A DNA stretch of 64,000 bases from Methylobacterium sp. Leaf465 (GCF_001424705.1 NZ_LMRA01000004.1:62001-126000); one strand, 5' to 3'; shown: positions 35,754 through 44,629, counted from the stretch's first letter. Notes: a model not told the origin generated them from the letters alone. Made by a program: numbers and translations.

Positions 35754-36626
35754 ATGCCCGCGCCCGCTCCGTTCCTCGTCCCCGCCCTGTTCGTTCTGAT
35801 CTGGGCGACGGGCTTCGTCGCGGCCCGCTTCGTGGCTCCCCATGCCGAGGCCTTCACCTTCGTGGCAATCCGGGTCGTTGCCGTCGCGCTGGTGCTGGCG
35901 ACCCTGGCGCTCCTGCTCCGAGCCCGCTGGCCACGCGACCGCACCGGCTGGCTCCATGCCGCGTTCGCCGGCGTGCTGATGCAGGGGGTTTACGTCATCG
36001 GCGTGTTCTGGTCGGTGCAGCATGGCTTGCCGTCCGGCATCGCTGCCCTCGTTGGCAGCCTGCAGCCCCTGTTGACCGCGAGCCTGGCAGGTCGCGTCCT
36101 TGGGGAGTCCGTGAGCCGGCGGCGCTGGCTCGGTATCGGCATCGGCTTTTCCGGTGCGCTTCTCGTCCTGGCACCGAAGATCGGCGCCTCGGATCCTTCC
36201 GGCATCCCGGTTCCGGCCCTGACTGCTTGCCTTTGCGCGATGGTGGCGATGACGGGCGGAACACTCTGGCAGAAGCGACATGGGGCTGGTGCGGATCTCC
36301 TCAGCAATGCCGCCATTCAGTTCGCGGGCGCTGTACTCCTTGCCGTTCCAATCGCCCTCCTGTTCGGGACGGGTGGATTCGATGCTTCCACGCCCCTCTG
36401 GCTCGGCCTTGCCTGGTCGGTCCTCGTCAACTCCGTCGGTGGCATCCTCCTGCTTCTGATGCTGATTAAGCGCGGCGCCGTGGCGGGTGTCGCGTCGCTG
36501 TTGTTCCTGGTACCGCCGGTCTCGGCCGTCATGGCGTACCTCCTGTTCGGAGAGTCGCTCGCGCCGGTCCAGATGGGTGGCATGGCCATCGCTACCCTCG
36601 GTGTCGCTCTGGCCAGTCGCGGATGA
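35754..36626 (+). CDS. EamA/DMT family transporter
   Basis: 290 residues, ten membrane helices in two EamA repeats (about 5-135 and 150-285). Typical repeat ends are ALVGSLQPLLTASLAGRVLG in the first and LLFLVPPVSAVMAYLLFGES in the second. Such proteins export amino acids or other metabolites; the substrate is not apparent. ATG 35754 was chosen; GTG 35742 is a possible earlier start. A terminator follows immediately. Confidence 0.88.
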   Translation: MPAPAPFLVPALFVLIWATGFVAARFVAPHAEAFTFVAIRVVAVALVLATLALLLRARWPRDRTGWLHAAFAGVLMQGVYVIGVFWSVQHGLPSGIAALVGSLQPLLTASLAGRVLGESVSRRRWLGIGIGFSGALLVLAPKIGASDPSGIPVPALTACLCAMVAMTGGTLWQKRHGAGADLLSNAAIQFAGAVLLAVPIALLFGTGGFDASTPLWLGLAWSVLVNSVGGILLLLMLIKRGAVAGVASLLFLVPPVSAVMAYLLFGESLAPVQMGGMAIATLGVALASRG

Positions 36627-36630
36627 GCCC

Positions 36631-36658
36631 CCGCCGGTGCGGCGGTGACTTTTTCTTT
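36631..36658 (+). terminator. Terminator after EamA gene
   Basis: CCGCC-GGTGC-GGCGG stem, then TGACTTTTTCTTT. A second small hairpin, TTGAGA-AGCA-TCTCAA, lies directly behind at 36657-36672. The A/T-rich stretch that follows up to 36800 probably carries the promoter of the dehydrogenase gene. Confidence 0.7.
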
Positions 36659-36839
36659 GAGAAGCATCTCAATAAAATTCATCATCCCTTGGTTAGCAAA
36701 CAGAAATCAGGGTTTTTCACGCCCACGGATAATGAATTCAGGCGGGATAGTGCCGCAGTGCGGCGAGACGCCTCTACAGCCGTGACAAACCTGCCTATAA
36801 TGGACTGCAAAGTATCGTTCCTTTGCTAGCGAGTTTGCC

Positions 36840-38522
36840 ATGTCAGCCTCTCCCGTCGTCTCGACCGAACCGCAGGATCTCGTGACCTTGGCCCGTGAGG
36901 CCGCCGGGGCCGCGAAGGGTCTCGTCGCCGAGGCCACGCGGCGCGTGCGCGCCACGATCCTATCGGACGAGGGCAAGATCTCGGCCGAGAAGATGGAGAC
37001 CCAGCAACACGCCACGCATGGTCTCGCATGGATCGCGACCTATGCCGAGGGCGTGCGTGAGCTCGGCGCGTACGCGCAGCGTCTGACGGAGAGTGGAGAG
37101 TTCGGCGAGACCGAGAGCCTCCTGGTTCGAATCGGCCTCGGCGAGTACCTCGACCAGATGTTCTCGGGCATTCCGATGAGCCAGGGCGAGATGGTGCGGC
37201 CCACCGGCTCCCTCGGCCTAGCCGCGCGCGAAGTCGCCAAATTCCGCACCGAGGCGGTCGAGACCCTGATCGCCGAGGGCAACACCCCCGAGAACCGGGC
37301 CGCCCTCGTGGCCCGGATCCGCGACAACGGCGGCTCGGCCACCATCGGCAAGTCCGGTCTCGACGAGGACATGGAGGCGATCCGCTCCGAGATGCGTCGC
37401 TTCGGCCTCGCCGAGGTCGTGCCGCACGCGCACGAGTGGCACAGCCAGAACGCCTACATCCCGATGGAGATCGTCACCAAGATGGCCGAGCTCGGCGTCT
37501 TCGGACTGACGATCCCGGAGGAGTACGGCGGCATGGGCCTGCCGAAGATCTCCATGTGCGTGGTCTCCGAGGAGTTGTCGCGCGCCTATATCGGCGTCGG
37601 CTCCCTCGGCACCCGCTCGGAGATCGCCGCCGAGCTGATCCTGTGCGGCGGTACCGAAGAGCAGAAGCATCGCTTCCTGCCCGGCATCGCCGCGGGCGAC
37701 ACCCTGCCGACCGCCGTGTTCACCGAGCCGAACACGGGCTCCGATCTCGCGAGCCTGCGCACCAAGGCGGTCAAGGACGGCGACGTCTGGAAGATCTCGG
37801 GCAACAAGACCTGGATCACGCACCCCGTGCGCGCCGACATCATGACCTGTCTCGTGCGCACCAAGCCGGAGGAGAAGGGCCACAAGGGTCTGTCGCTCCT
37901 CATCGCCGAGAAGCCGCGCGGCACCGACGCAGAGCCGTTCCCGGTCCAGGGCTTGTCCGGTGGCGAGATCCACGTGCTCGGCTACCGCGGCATGAAGGAG
38001 TACGAACTCGCCTTCGACAACTTCGAGGTCCCTGCTGGCAACCTCCTCGGCGAGGTCGAGGGCAAGGGCTTCGCCCAGCTCATGCAGACCTTCGAATCCG
38101 CGCGCATCCAGACGGCGGCTCGCGCCATCGGCGTGGCGCAGAACGCCCTCGACCTTGGTCTGCGCTACGCCGAGGACCGGGTGCAGTTCGGCAAGGCTCT
38201 GATCAACTTCCCCCGCGTGGCCGACAAGATCGCCATGATGGCCGTGGAGATCAACATCGCCCGCCAGCTGACGTATTTCTCGGCTCGCGAGAAGGACGAG
38301 GGCAAGCGCTGCGATCTCGAGGCCGGCATGGCCAAGCTTCTGGGCGCCCGCGTGGCCTGGGCGGCGGCCGACAACGCTCTGCAGATCCATGGCGGCAACG
38401 GCTTTGCGCTCGAATACGCCGTGAGCCGCGTGCTCTGCGACGCGCGCATCCTCTCGATCTTCGAGGGTGCCGCCGAGATCCAGGCGCAGGTCATCGCCCG
38501 CCGCCTGCTCGAAGCCGCCTGA
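36840..38522 (+). CDS. mcd: (2S)-methylsuccinyl-CoA dehydrogenase, ethylmalonyl-CoA pathway
   Basis: 560-residue flavoprotein. Compared with ordinary acyl-CoA dehydrogenases (about 380 residues) it has an N-terminal helical extension of about 170 residues, the mark of methylsuccinyl-CoA dehydrogenase. The core shows PEEYGGMGLPKISMCVVSEE, TEPNTGSDLASLRT (FAD and substrate loop), KTWITHPVRADIM, ESARIQTAARAIGVAQNAL and SIFEGAAEIQAQVIARRL. It oxidises (2S)-methylsuccinyl-CoA to mesaconyl-CoA in the glyoxylate-regenerating cycle of serine-cycle methylotrophs. No other cycle gene is adjacent, but pccB lies 15 kb downstream. A perfect hairpin terminator follows. Confidence 0.9.
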   Translation: MSASPVVSTEPQDLVTLAREAAGAAKGLVAEATRRVRATILSDEGKISAEKMETQQHATHGLAWIATYAEGVRELGAYAQRLTESGEFGETESLLVRIGLGEYLDQMFSGIPMSQGEMVRPTGSLGLAAREVAKFRTEAVETLIAEGNTPENRAALVARIRDNGGSATIGKSGLDEDMEAIRSEMRRFGLAEVVPHAHEWHSQNAYIPMEIVTKMAELGVFGLTIPEEYGGMGLPKISMCVVSEELSRAYIGVGSLGTRSEIAAELILCGGTEEQKHRFLPGIAAGDTLPTAVFTEPNTGSDLASLRTKAVKDGDVWKISGNKTWITHPVRADIMTCLVRTKPEEKGHKGLSLLIAEKPRGTDAEPFPVQGLSGGEIHVLGYRGMKEYELAFDNFEVPAGNLLGEVEGKGFAQLMQTFESARIQTAARAIGVAQNALDLGLRYAEDRVQFGKALINFPRVADKIAMMAVEINIARQLTYFSAREKDEGKRCDLEAGMAKLLGARVAWAAADNALQIHGGNGFALEYAVSRVLCDARILSIFEGAAEIQAQVIARRLLEAA

Positions 38523-38542
38523 GCCTCGCACTCCGACGCCGT

Positions 38543-38576
38543 AACGCCGGGGGATCCGATCGCCCCGGCGTTCCGG
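38543..38576. terminator. Terminator between mcd and the small convergent gene
   Basis: Perfect ten-base arms AACGCCGGGG and CCCCGGCGTT with a ten-base loop, 20 bases after the mcd stop; TTCCGGTATT follows. It can serve both convergent genes. Confidence 0.75.
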
Positions 38577-38605
38577 TATTCAAAGAAGGTGTCGTCGAGG
38601 TCGCG

Positions 38606-38788
38606 CTACTTGGTCACCTTCACCGAGACGGGATCGCTCGACGGGAAGGTCTCCTCCAGCGCCTCGTCGAGGCGCGCGTCGAGTTCGCCCTTCTGGTTCT
38701 CGGGGCGGTTCTTATCCGACCCCTTCGGGGCGGCCTGGCCCGTGGTGGAGATCGTGTCGCTCTCCGGTGTCTTCTGGTGATCGGCCAT
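38606..38788 (-). CDS. Conserved small protein with LDEALEETFPSSDPVSV motif
   Basis: 60 residues, highly charged and without hydrophobic segment. The C-terminal motif LDEALEETFPSSDPVSVKV is a recognisable feature of small proteins widespread in Rhizobiales and other Alphaproteobacteria; their function is unknown. The N-terminal two thirds, MADHQKTPESDTIS and onward, is predicted disordered. GAAGGAGT lies upstream of ATG 38788. It stands alone between mcd and the glycosyltransferase gene. Confidence 0.75.
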   Translation of the reverse strand: MADHQKTPESDTISTTGQAAPKGSDKNRPENQKGELDARLDEALEETFPSSDPVSVKVTK

Positions 38789-39001
38789 GCGGGCACTCCT
38801 TCGGTTCGGGGATTCAGCGCCTTCTTCGGCACGTCGTCCGAAACAACGCCGGGCGCGCGTGGGGTTTCCATTGGGGGATCCGGGCCCGATGACCGGATCG
38901 GTCCACCCAAGGGTCGACAGGCCGGCCCAAACGCCCAACCCGGTTCCGGACATCCGTCATCCGGGCCATTCCATCGCGGTCGATGGATCTCGGCCGCTGT
39001 C

Positions 39002-40276
39002 TCAGGATACGGCCGGAAGCTGAGAGCGCGTGGCGACGCGGCCGGCCGGCGCGCCCGCGGTTCGGGCCTCGCGCAGGACGAAGTCATAGACCTGCATCAG
39101 CCGGTCGAGATGCGCGTCCGACGTGAGGGGTGCCGCCCAGTAGCGCTCGTAGGCCGCCCGGCTCATGCGCTCGGCGAGGCCGTCGTCGGAGAGTCGCACG
39201 AGATGCGCGGCGAGCGAGTCCGGGTCGCCGGAGCGGAACCAGAAGCCGGTCTCGCCGTCCTCCACCGCCTCCCGGCCGGCACAGGCGTCGCTGACGATCA
39301 CCGGCGCGCCGCAGGCGAGGGCCTCGTAGACCGTGAGGGGCTGGCCCTCGTACCAGACGCTCGGAAAGACGAGGGCGCGGGCCTGCCGCATCAGGGCCTG
39401 GACGCCGGCCTCGTCGCGCCAGCCCAGCATCACGGCCTCGGGATAGCGCGCCGCGAGGTCGGCGCGGGCCGGCCCGTCCCCGACGAAGACCGGGCGAACG
39501 CCGGCGCGGCGGGCCGCCTCGGCGAAGATCGGCGCGCCCTTCTCGGTGGAGATGCGCCCGACGAACAGGAAATCGCCCGGCGCCCCGGAGCGGAGGGGCG
39601 CGTTGGCCACCGCGATCGGGTTGTCGACCCTGTGGAAGCGGGTCGCGCTCGGCAGATGCGGGGCGACGACCCGTTCCTGCAGGGCGCTGAGGGTGACGAT
39701 GTGCGGGAACAGCGCCTTCAGGCCGGCCACGTGCTCGAGAGCGAGGTGGCGCACCACCCGCAGCAGCTTGCGCGGGTAGCTGCGGGCGTCGCAGTTCGTG
39801 GTCAGGCAGCCCGGGGACATCGGCGTGCGGTGGCAGATCCGGGCGGCCGGATACTCGTAGAAGCCGCCGTTCGGGCACACGAGGAAGAACTCGTGCATCG
39901 TATAGAGCAGCGCCAGTCCGGACGCCGCGAGGCTGCGCCCGATCGAGGGCGAGAGCGCCTTGGCGAAGGCGTGGACGTGGACCACGGTGTCGCGCGGGTC
40001 GAGACCGCGCAGTTCCTCCGCCAGGCGCCGGGCGGCCGGACGGTTCCAGATCGCCTGCGCGGCGAAGGCGAGCTTGTTCCGGGTCGTGCCGATGTCGTCC
40101 TGGCCGAGGCAGACCACGCGGATGCCGGCCGCCTCCAGGCGAGGGTCGGCGGGGCCGACGGCGGCGAACACCGTGACGCTGTGGCCGCGGGCACGCAGCC
40201 CGAGGCCGGCATCCAGGGCCACCTTGGCCTGTCCGCCGTTGATGAAGGCGTGGTCCACGACAAGGACGAGGTGCAT
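39002..40276 (-). CDS. GT4-type glycosyltransferase A, four-cysteine signature
   Basis: 424 residues, GT-B fold. The N-terminal Rossmann half begins HLVLVVDHAFINGGQAKVAL. A cysteine set with spacing C-X13-C-X8-C-X4-C starts at LVCPNGGFYEY. The C-terminal nucleotide-sugar half has FLFVGRISTEKGAPIFAEA and the E-X7-E motif EGQPLTVYEALACGAPVI. No membrane segment. It would transfer an activated sugar to an envelope acceptor. ATG 40276 is used because upstream frame content is poor. It is divergent from, and paralogous to, the next gene. Confidence 0.9.
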   Translation of the reverse strand: MHLVLVVDHAFINGGQAKVALDAGLGLRARGHSVTVFAAVGPADPRLEAAGIRVVCLGQDDIGTTRNKLAFAAQAIWNRPAARRLAEELRGLDPRDTVVHVHAFAKALSPSIGRSLAASGLALLYTMHEFFLVCPNGGFYEYPAARICHRTPMSPGCLTTNCDARSYPRKLLRVVRHLALEHVAGLKALFPHIVTLSALQERVVAPHLPSATRFHRVDNPIAVANAPLRSGAPGDFLFVGRISTEKGAPIFAEAARRAGVRPVFVGDGPARADLAARYPEAVMLGWRDEAGVQALMRQARALVFPSVWYEGQPLTVYEALACGAPVIVSDACAGREAVEDGETGFWFRSGDPDSLAAHLVRLSDDGLAERMSRAAYERYWAAPLTSDAHLDRLMQVYDFVLREARTAGAPAGRVATRSQLPAVS

Positions 40277-40315
40277 GGTGAACTGTCCCGGCCAACGACG
40301 AGGTCTTCCCCGATC

Positions 40316-40345
40316 TTTACCGAACGTACGTTGATCTCCGGTAAA
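40316..40345. promoter_or_regulatory. Nested palindromes between divergent glycosyltransferase genes
   Basis: An outer inverted repeat TTTACCG (40316-40322) / CGGTAAA (40339-40345) encloses a perfect ten-base palindrome AACGTACGTT (40323-40332). It is the only symmetrical element in the 142-base gap and is placed to regulate either or both genes. Confidence 0.45.
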
Positions 40346-40418
40346 TCCAGATTCTTGCGGTGGTCGTCGGGTCGTCCGCTGCGAATTCCTCAGGCATCGG
40401 CACAATCTCGGACCTCCC

Positions 40419-41672
40419 ATGCAGATCGTCGTGTTGGCGGAATTCGCGGTGGCGAGCGGCGGTGCCGAGAAGGTGGCCGTCGAATCGGCACGGGGCCTCG
40501 CCGAGGCCGGACTCGACGTGACCTACATCCAGGCCATCGACGGGCCGGTGGATGACCTCCTCGACCATCCCCGCATCCGCCGGATCGGCCTCGGCAACAC
40601 GGACATCTGGCAGCGTCCGGCGCATCGCGCCGCGCTCAACGGGCTCTGGGACGCGGAGGCCGCCGCCCGTCTCGGCGCCGCCTTGGACGCGCTGCCGGTG
40701 CGGCCGGACCTGATCCATCTGCACCAATGGACGCGCAGCCTGTCGCCCAGCGTCTTCCCGGCGCTGTTCGCGCGCGGTCTCCCGGTCGTGACGACCCTGC
40801 ACGACTACTTCCTGGCCTGCCCGAACGGGGTCTATTACCGCTTCGATCAGGCCGAGCCCTGTGCTCTGAAGCCTCTCTCGGCCGCCTGCCTCGCAGCGCC
40901 CTGCGACGGCCGGAGCCGGCTCCACAAGCTGGTGCGCGTCGGGCGCTCGGTCTCCCTGCGCGCGGCCCTGAAGCGGCAGCGCCTCGACGTCATCCATGTC
41001 TGCGACGCGAGCGTGGCGCGGATGGGTACGCTCCTGGAGGGTCTCGCGGTTACCCATCACCGGATGGACAATCCGGTGCGCGTCACGAAGCAGGTGCCGG
41101 CCGATCCGGCACGGGGCGATGCGCTAGCCTATGTCGGCCGCCTGACCCGTGAGAAGGGCGTCGACCTCGTGGCGGACGCCGCGCGGGCCGCCGGGCTTCC
41201 GGCCCTGTTCGTCGGCACCGGTCCCCTGGAGAACGAGCTTCGTGCGCGCCCCGGGGTCGAACTCGTGGGCTGGCAGGCGCCGGACGCGGTCTGGTCGCTC
41301 CTGCGCCGCCGGGCCCGGGCGATCGCCGCGCCGTCCCGCTGGTACGAGACCGGGCCCCTGACGGTCTACGAGGCCTTGGCCAACGGCATCCCGGTGATGG
41401 CCTCGAACCGATCCGGAGCGTCCGAGAAGGTCCTCGACGGGGTGAACGGTTATTCCGTTTCGCCGGAGCCCGAGGCCTGGGCCCGGGCGGCCGCGACGCT
41501 CCACGACGACGCACGCACAGCCAGCCTCGGCGCCGCCGCGCATGCCCGCTACTGGGCAAGCCCGATGACGCTGGGGGTTCATACCGATGCGTTGATCGCG
41601 GTCTACGAACGCATTCTCGCAACCCGGGCCGTCGAACGGCTGCCCGCGGAAGCGGCTGCCTCGGCCGCTTGA
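40419..41672 (+). CDS. GT4-type glycosyltransferase B, four-cysteine signature
   Basis: 417 residues, GT-B fold. It begins QIVVLAEFAVASGGAEKVAV, equivalent to the start of the divergent neighbour. The cysteine series starting at LACPNGVYYRF keeps exactly the same C-X13-C-X8-C-X4-C spacing. The donor-binding half shows ALAYVGRLTREKGVDLVADA and ETGPLTVYEALANGIPVMAS. The two genes therefore arose by duplication and inversion. They probably act on the same surface polysaccharide. A hairpin with arms GCAGAA/TTCTGC lies just after the stop. Confidence 0.9.
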   Translation: MQIVVLAEFAVASGGAEKVAVESARGLAEAGLDVTYIQAIDGPVDDLLDHPRIRRIGLGNTDIWQRPAHRAALNGLWDAEAAARLGAALDALPVRPDLIHLHQWTRSLSPSVFPALFARGLPVVTTLHDYFLACPNGVYYRFDQAEPCALKPLSAACLAAPCDGRSRLHKLVRVGRSVSLRAALKRQRLDVIHVCDASVARMGTLLEGLAVTHHRMDNPVRVTKQVPADPARGDALAYVGRLTREKGVDLVADAARAAGLPALFVGTGPLENELRARPGVELVGWQAPDAVWSLLRRRARAIAAPSRWYETGPLTVYEALANGIPVMASNRSGASEKVLDGVNGYSVSPEPEAWARAAATLHDDARTASLGAAAHARYWASPMTLGVHTDALIAVYERILATRAVERLPAEAAASAA

Positions 41673-41679
41673 AGGCGGC

Positions 41680-41702
41680 GCAGAAAGTTGGCAAAATTCT
41701 GC
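41680..41702 (+). repeat. Short inverted repeat after glycosyltransferase B
   Basis: GCAGAA and TTCTGC separated by 11 bases, starting eight bases after the stop codon. It is too weak for a confident terminator call. Confidence 0.3.
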
Positions 41703-41722
41703 ATCTTTCCGGACCGATGATC

Positions 41723-41751
41723 TTGACGTTCATGTTGCATCGCAACATAGA
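41723..41751 (+). promoter_or_regulatory. Phasin promoter overlapped by a palindrome (possible PhaR site)
   Basis: TTGACG (41723-41728), 17 bases, CATAGA (41746-41751) form a plausible promoter. A perfect seven-base dyad ATGTTGC-ATC-GCAACAT (41732-41748) fills the spacer and enters the -10. Its core TGC-N3-GCA fits the recognition described for PhaR, the repressor of phasin genes in PHB-producing Alphaproteobacteria. Phasin ATG is 49 bases further on. Confidence 0.5.
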
Positions 41752-41799
41752 TTTCCCGCGATGCATCGAACGAGTCGGTGCAGCCTGGAGAGAAGCGAG

Positions 41800-42162
41800 A
41801 TGACCGGTCAGACCTTCGAAATCCCCGCCGAAATGCGTGCCTTCGCCGAGAAGAGCGTCGATCAGGCCCGCACCGCCGTGAGCACCTTCATCGGCACCGC
41901 GGTCAAGACGGCCGAGCAGATGCAGACGACGTCGAAGTCGGTGCAGGAGTCGATGCAGACCGTCGTCGCGAAGGGTCTCGACCAGGCTCAGGAAAATGCC
42001 GCCGCGACCTTCGACTTCGCCCAGAAGCTGGTCCGGACCCGCGACGTCCGCGAGGCGATGGCGTTGCAGGGCGAATTCATCCGCAGCCAGATCGCCACCC
42101 TGCAGGCCCAGGCCAAGGATCTGGGCGCCCTGGCTCAGAACACCCTGCGCCCTTCCGCCTGA
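41800..42162 (+). CDS. Phasin family protein
   Basis: 120 residues, the usual Phasin_2 size. It is helical and amphipathic: FEIPAEMRAFAEKSVDQART, TTSKSVQESMQTVVAKGLDQ, then ATFDFAQKLVRTRDVREAM and the closing TLQAQAKDLGALAQNTLRP. The motif FDFAQKLVRTRDVREAMALQ is highly characteristic. It would coat polyhydroxybutyrate granules and control their number and size. GGAGAGAAG precedes ATG 41800; an earlier in-frame ATG at 41761 is less likely. A second phasin-like gene follows 134 bases later. Confidence 0.93.
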   Translation: MTGQTFEIPAEMRAFAEKSVDQARTAVSTFIGTAVKTAEQMQTTSKSVQESMQTVVAKGLDQAQENAAATFDFAQKLVRTRDVREAMALQGEFIRSQIATLQAQAKDLGALAQNTLRPSA

Positions 42163-42296
42163 ACCCGGCCGAAGGCCCGAAACGCGCGGCCGGCCCCCTT
42201 CAGCGCCTCGGGGTGCCGCCCGCCCGCGCGGCTCCCCGCAGACATCCCGCCGTTTCGGGTTATTCTTCCCCTCGAAGCGGCAAGGAGACAGAAGCC

Positions 42297-43046
42297 ATGG
42301 CAAGACGGCGCAGACCCCCCTCCAAAGCGCAGGACCGAGCCGGAGCGCTCCCGCAGACCGCCGGCAGCCAGGAGGATGGACCGATGAACATCGACACCGT
42401 GCAGGCCGTCGAGATGGGTGACCCGAACGATCCATCGGGGTCGGACCATGCGCCGAACCTCCATGACGCGCTCCTCGAAGGCGTGTCCCCGGACGCTCTG
42501 GCGGCGGCAGCCGGAAGCGACGGCACGCCGGTCCCGGTCGTGACCGAGTCCGCCACCGCGACGACCGAGACCTCCGAACGCGTCGAGGATCTCACCGTGG
42601 TCCCGGAAGAGACGGCGGCACCGGGCGGAGGCGGGCGGGAGACGGTCCAGGCCGCGGCCGACGCTGTCGAAGTCGCGACCGACGCCGTGGAGACCATCGC
42701 TCAGACCCTGCCCGCGACCATGGCCGAGCCCCTGCCGGCGGCGCGGTCCGTCCTCGAAGGCTCCCAGGCTTCCTTCGGCAAGCTCGCGGACCTCGCAAAG
42801 TCGCCGCGGATCTCCGAGGTGATGGGTGAACTCGGTGAGGTGAACACCACCGTGCTCACCTATCTTCGCGGCGAGGGCGCCGCGGCGGTGGCCCACTGGC
42901 AGGCTCTCTCGGGCGCCAAGACCCCGGCCGATGCCATCCGCCTCCAGGTCACCGAGATGCAGCGCGCCGCCGACGCGTCGCTGAGCTGCTTCGCGGCCCT
43001 CGCCAAGCGGGCGAGCCGCTTCACCGGCACGATCGGCCGGCGCTGA
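42297..43046 (+). CDS. Phasin-like protein with acidic N-terminal half
   Basis: 249 residues. Residues 1-15 are Arg-rich (MARRRRPPSKAQD), about 20-125 are acidic and low in complexity, and the C-terminal half is helical: VAHWQALSGAKTPADAIRLQ followed by MQRAADASLSCFAALAKRAS. That last part matches the phasin C-terminal helix (variants of QALxxAKTPxExxxLQ), so granule association is likely. The variable N-terminus may bind DNA or other granule proteins. AAGGAG lies nine bases before the ATG. Follows the canonical phasin gene. Confidence 0.72.
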   Translation: MARRRRPPSKAQDRAGALPQTAGSQEDGPMNIDTVQAVEMGDPNDPSGSDHAPNLHDALLEGVSPDALAAAAGSDGTPVPVVTESATATTETSERVEDLTVVPEETAAPGGGGRETVQAAADAVEVATDAVETIAQTLPATMAEPLPAARSVLEGSQASFGKLADLAKSPRISEVMGELGEVNTTVLTYLRGEGAAAVAHWQALSGAKTPADAIRLQVTEMQRAADASLSCFAALAKRASRFTGTIGRR

Positions 43047-43057
43047 AAGATCCGGCT

Positions 43058-43076
43058 CCGGCGCCCCTCGCGCCGG
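43058..43076 (+). terminator. Hairpin after phasin-like gene
   Basis: CCGGCGC-CCCTC-GCGCCGG, 12 bases after the stop codon. No T tract, so termination efficiency is unclear. Confidence 0.45.
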
Positions 43077-43165
43077 CGGCTCGACGCGTCTAGATATCCG
43101 GGAATCCGTCGCGGCGCCGTCCCAGACCGGGGCAGGGCCGCCGCGCCCTCGTCCCGGGAGTTCCC

Positions 43166-44629
43166 ATGCCGCGCACGTCCCTTCTGCTCGTCCCGCTGCT
43201 GACCGCGACGCTCGCCGCCGCGCCCGCCACGGCGCAGATGATGAAGTCGCCGGCGGTCCCCGAGCCGGGGGCGCCGGAGAAGGTGGTGCCCCTCGCCAAG
43301 GGCCAGGTGCAACTGTCCTTCGCCCCGGTGGTGAAGCGGGCCGCCCCCTCCGTGGTGAACGTCTATGCCTCGCACGTGGACACGCGGGGTCAGAGCCGCA
43401 GCGCCATGGACGAGTTCATGCGGCGCTTCTTCGGTGACAACGGCGCGGGACGCGGGCGCGGGGGCGCGCCGGGCGAACGCGCCCAGAAGTCCCTCGGCTC
43501 CGGCGTGATCGTCGACGAATCCGGCCTCGTCATCACCAACAACCACGTCATCGAGAACATGAACGAGGTGCGCATCGCGCTCGCCGACCGGCGCGAGTTC
43601 GAAGCCACCATCGTGCTGCGCGACCCCCGCACCGATCTCGCCGTGGTCAAGATCAAGAGCCCGTCCGGCGGGCTGAGCCCGATGGCGTTCGGCGACTCCG
43701 AGTCCCTCGAAGTCGGCGACTTCGTGATGGCGATCGGCAACCCGTTCGGGGTCGGGCAGACGGTGACGCAGGGCATCGTCTCGGCGCTGGCGCGCACGCA
43801 GGTCGGCTCCTCCGACTACCAGTTCTTCATCCAGACCGATGCGGCCATCAATCCCGGCAATTCGGGCGGTGCCCTGGTCAACCTCCAGGGCCAACTGGTC
43901 GGGATCAACACCGCGATCTACTCGCAATCGGGCGGCAGCCACGGCATCGGCTTCGCCATCCCCGCCAGCATGGTCCGCGCCGTGGTGGAGACCGCCAAGG
44001 GCGGGGCGAGCGCCGTGCGGCGTCCCTGGCTCGGCGCCCGCGTGCAGAGCGTGACGCCCGACATCGCCGAGAGCATGGGCCTGGATCATCCCACCGGCGT
44101 GCTGGTGGCGAGCCTCCAGGCCAAGAGTCCGGCGGAGGAGGCCGGCCTCAAGCGCGGCGACCTCATCCTCACGGTGGACGGCAAGAGCGTCGACGACCCG
44201 GAAGCCTTCGGCTACCGCTTCGCCCTGAAGGGACTCACCGGCCAGACCCAGTTCGGCATCCTGCGCGGCACCGGGCGCTCGACCGTGGCGGTGAAGCTCG
44301 GCCCCGCGCCGGAGACGCGTCCGCGCGACACCCTCAAGGTGCGCACCCGCTCGCCCTTCCTGGGCGCGACCCTCGTGAACACGTCCCCGGCCGTGGCGGA
44401 GGAGCTTCAGGCCGACTTCCCGTCGGACGGGGTCGCGGTGGCCAGCATCGACGAAGGCTCGGTCGCCGCGCGCGCAGGCCTGCAGAAGGGCGACATGATC
44501 GTCGCCATCAACGGCATGCCGATCGCCACCACCAAGGACCTGGAACGGATCACCCGCAACAGCCTCAACATGTGGGAGGTCTCGATCAACCGCGGCGGCG
44601 AGGTCATGACCTCGATGTTCGGGGGCTGA
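43166..44629 (+). CDS. Do-family (HtrA/Deg) periplasmic serine protease
   Basis: 487 residues. Signal peptide with core LLVPLLTATLAAAPA and cleavage near ATA-Q (about 23). The trypsin-like domain has a complete triad: His127 in VITNNHVIENM, Asp157 in DPRTDLAVVKI and Ser233 in NPGNSGGALVNL. Two PDZ domains follow (about 290-380 and 395-480), each ending in GDLILTVDGKSV or GDMIVAINGMPI. It degrades or refolds damaged envelope proteins. The LA loop is Gly/Arg-rich and moderately long. The rarA gene begins 72 bases later. Confidence 0.95.
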   Translation: MPRTSLLLVPLLTATLAAAPATAQMMKSPAVPEPGAPEKVVPLAKGQVQLSFAPVVKRAAPSVVNVYASHVDTRGQSRSAMDEFMRRFFGDNGAGRGRGGAPGERAQKSLGSGVIVDESGLVITNNHVIENMNEVRIALADRREFEATIVLRDPRTDLAVVKIKSPSGGLSPMAFGDSESLEVGDFVMAIGNPFGVGQTVTQGIVSALARTQVGSSDYQFFIQTDAAINPGNSGGALVNLQGQLVGINTAIYSQSGGSHGIGFAIPASMVRAVVETAKGGASAVRRPWLGARVQSVTPDIAESMGLDHPTGVLVASLQAKSPAEEAGLKRGDLILTVDGKSVDDPEAFGYRFALKGLTGQTQFGILRGTGRSTVAVKLGPAPETRPRDTLKVRTRSPFLGATLVNTSPAVAEELQADFPSDGVAVASIDEGSVAARAGLQKGDMIVAINGMPIATTKDLERITRNSLNMWEVSINRGGEVMTSMFGG

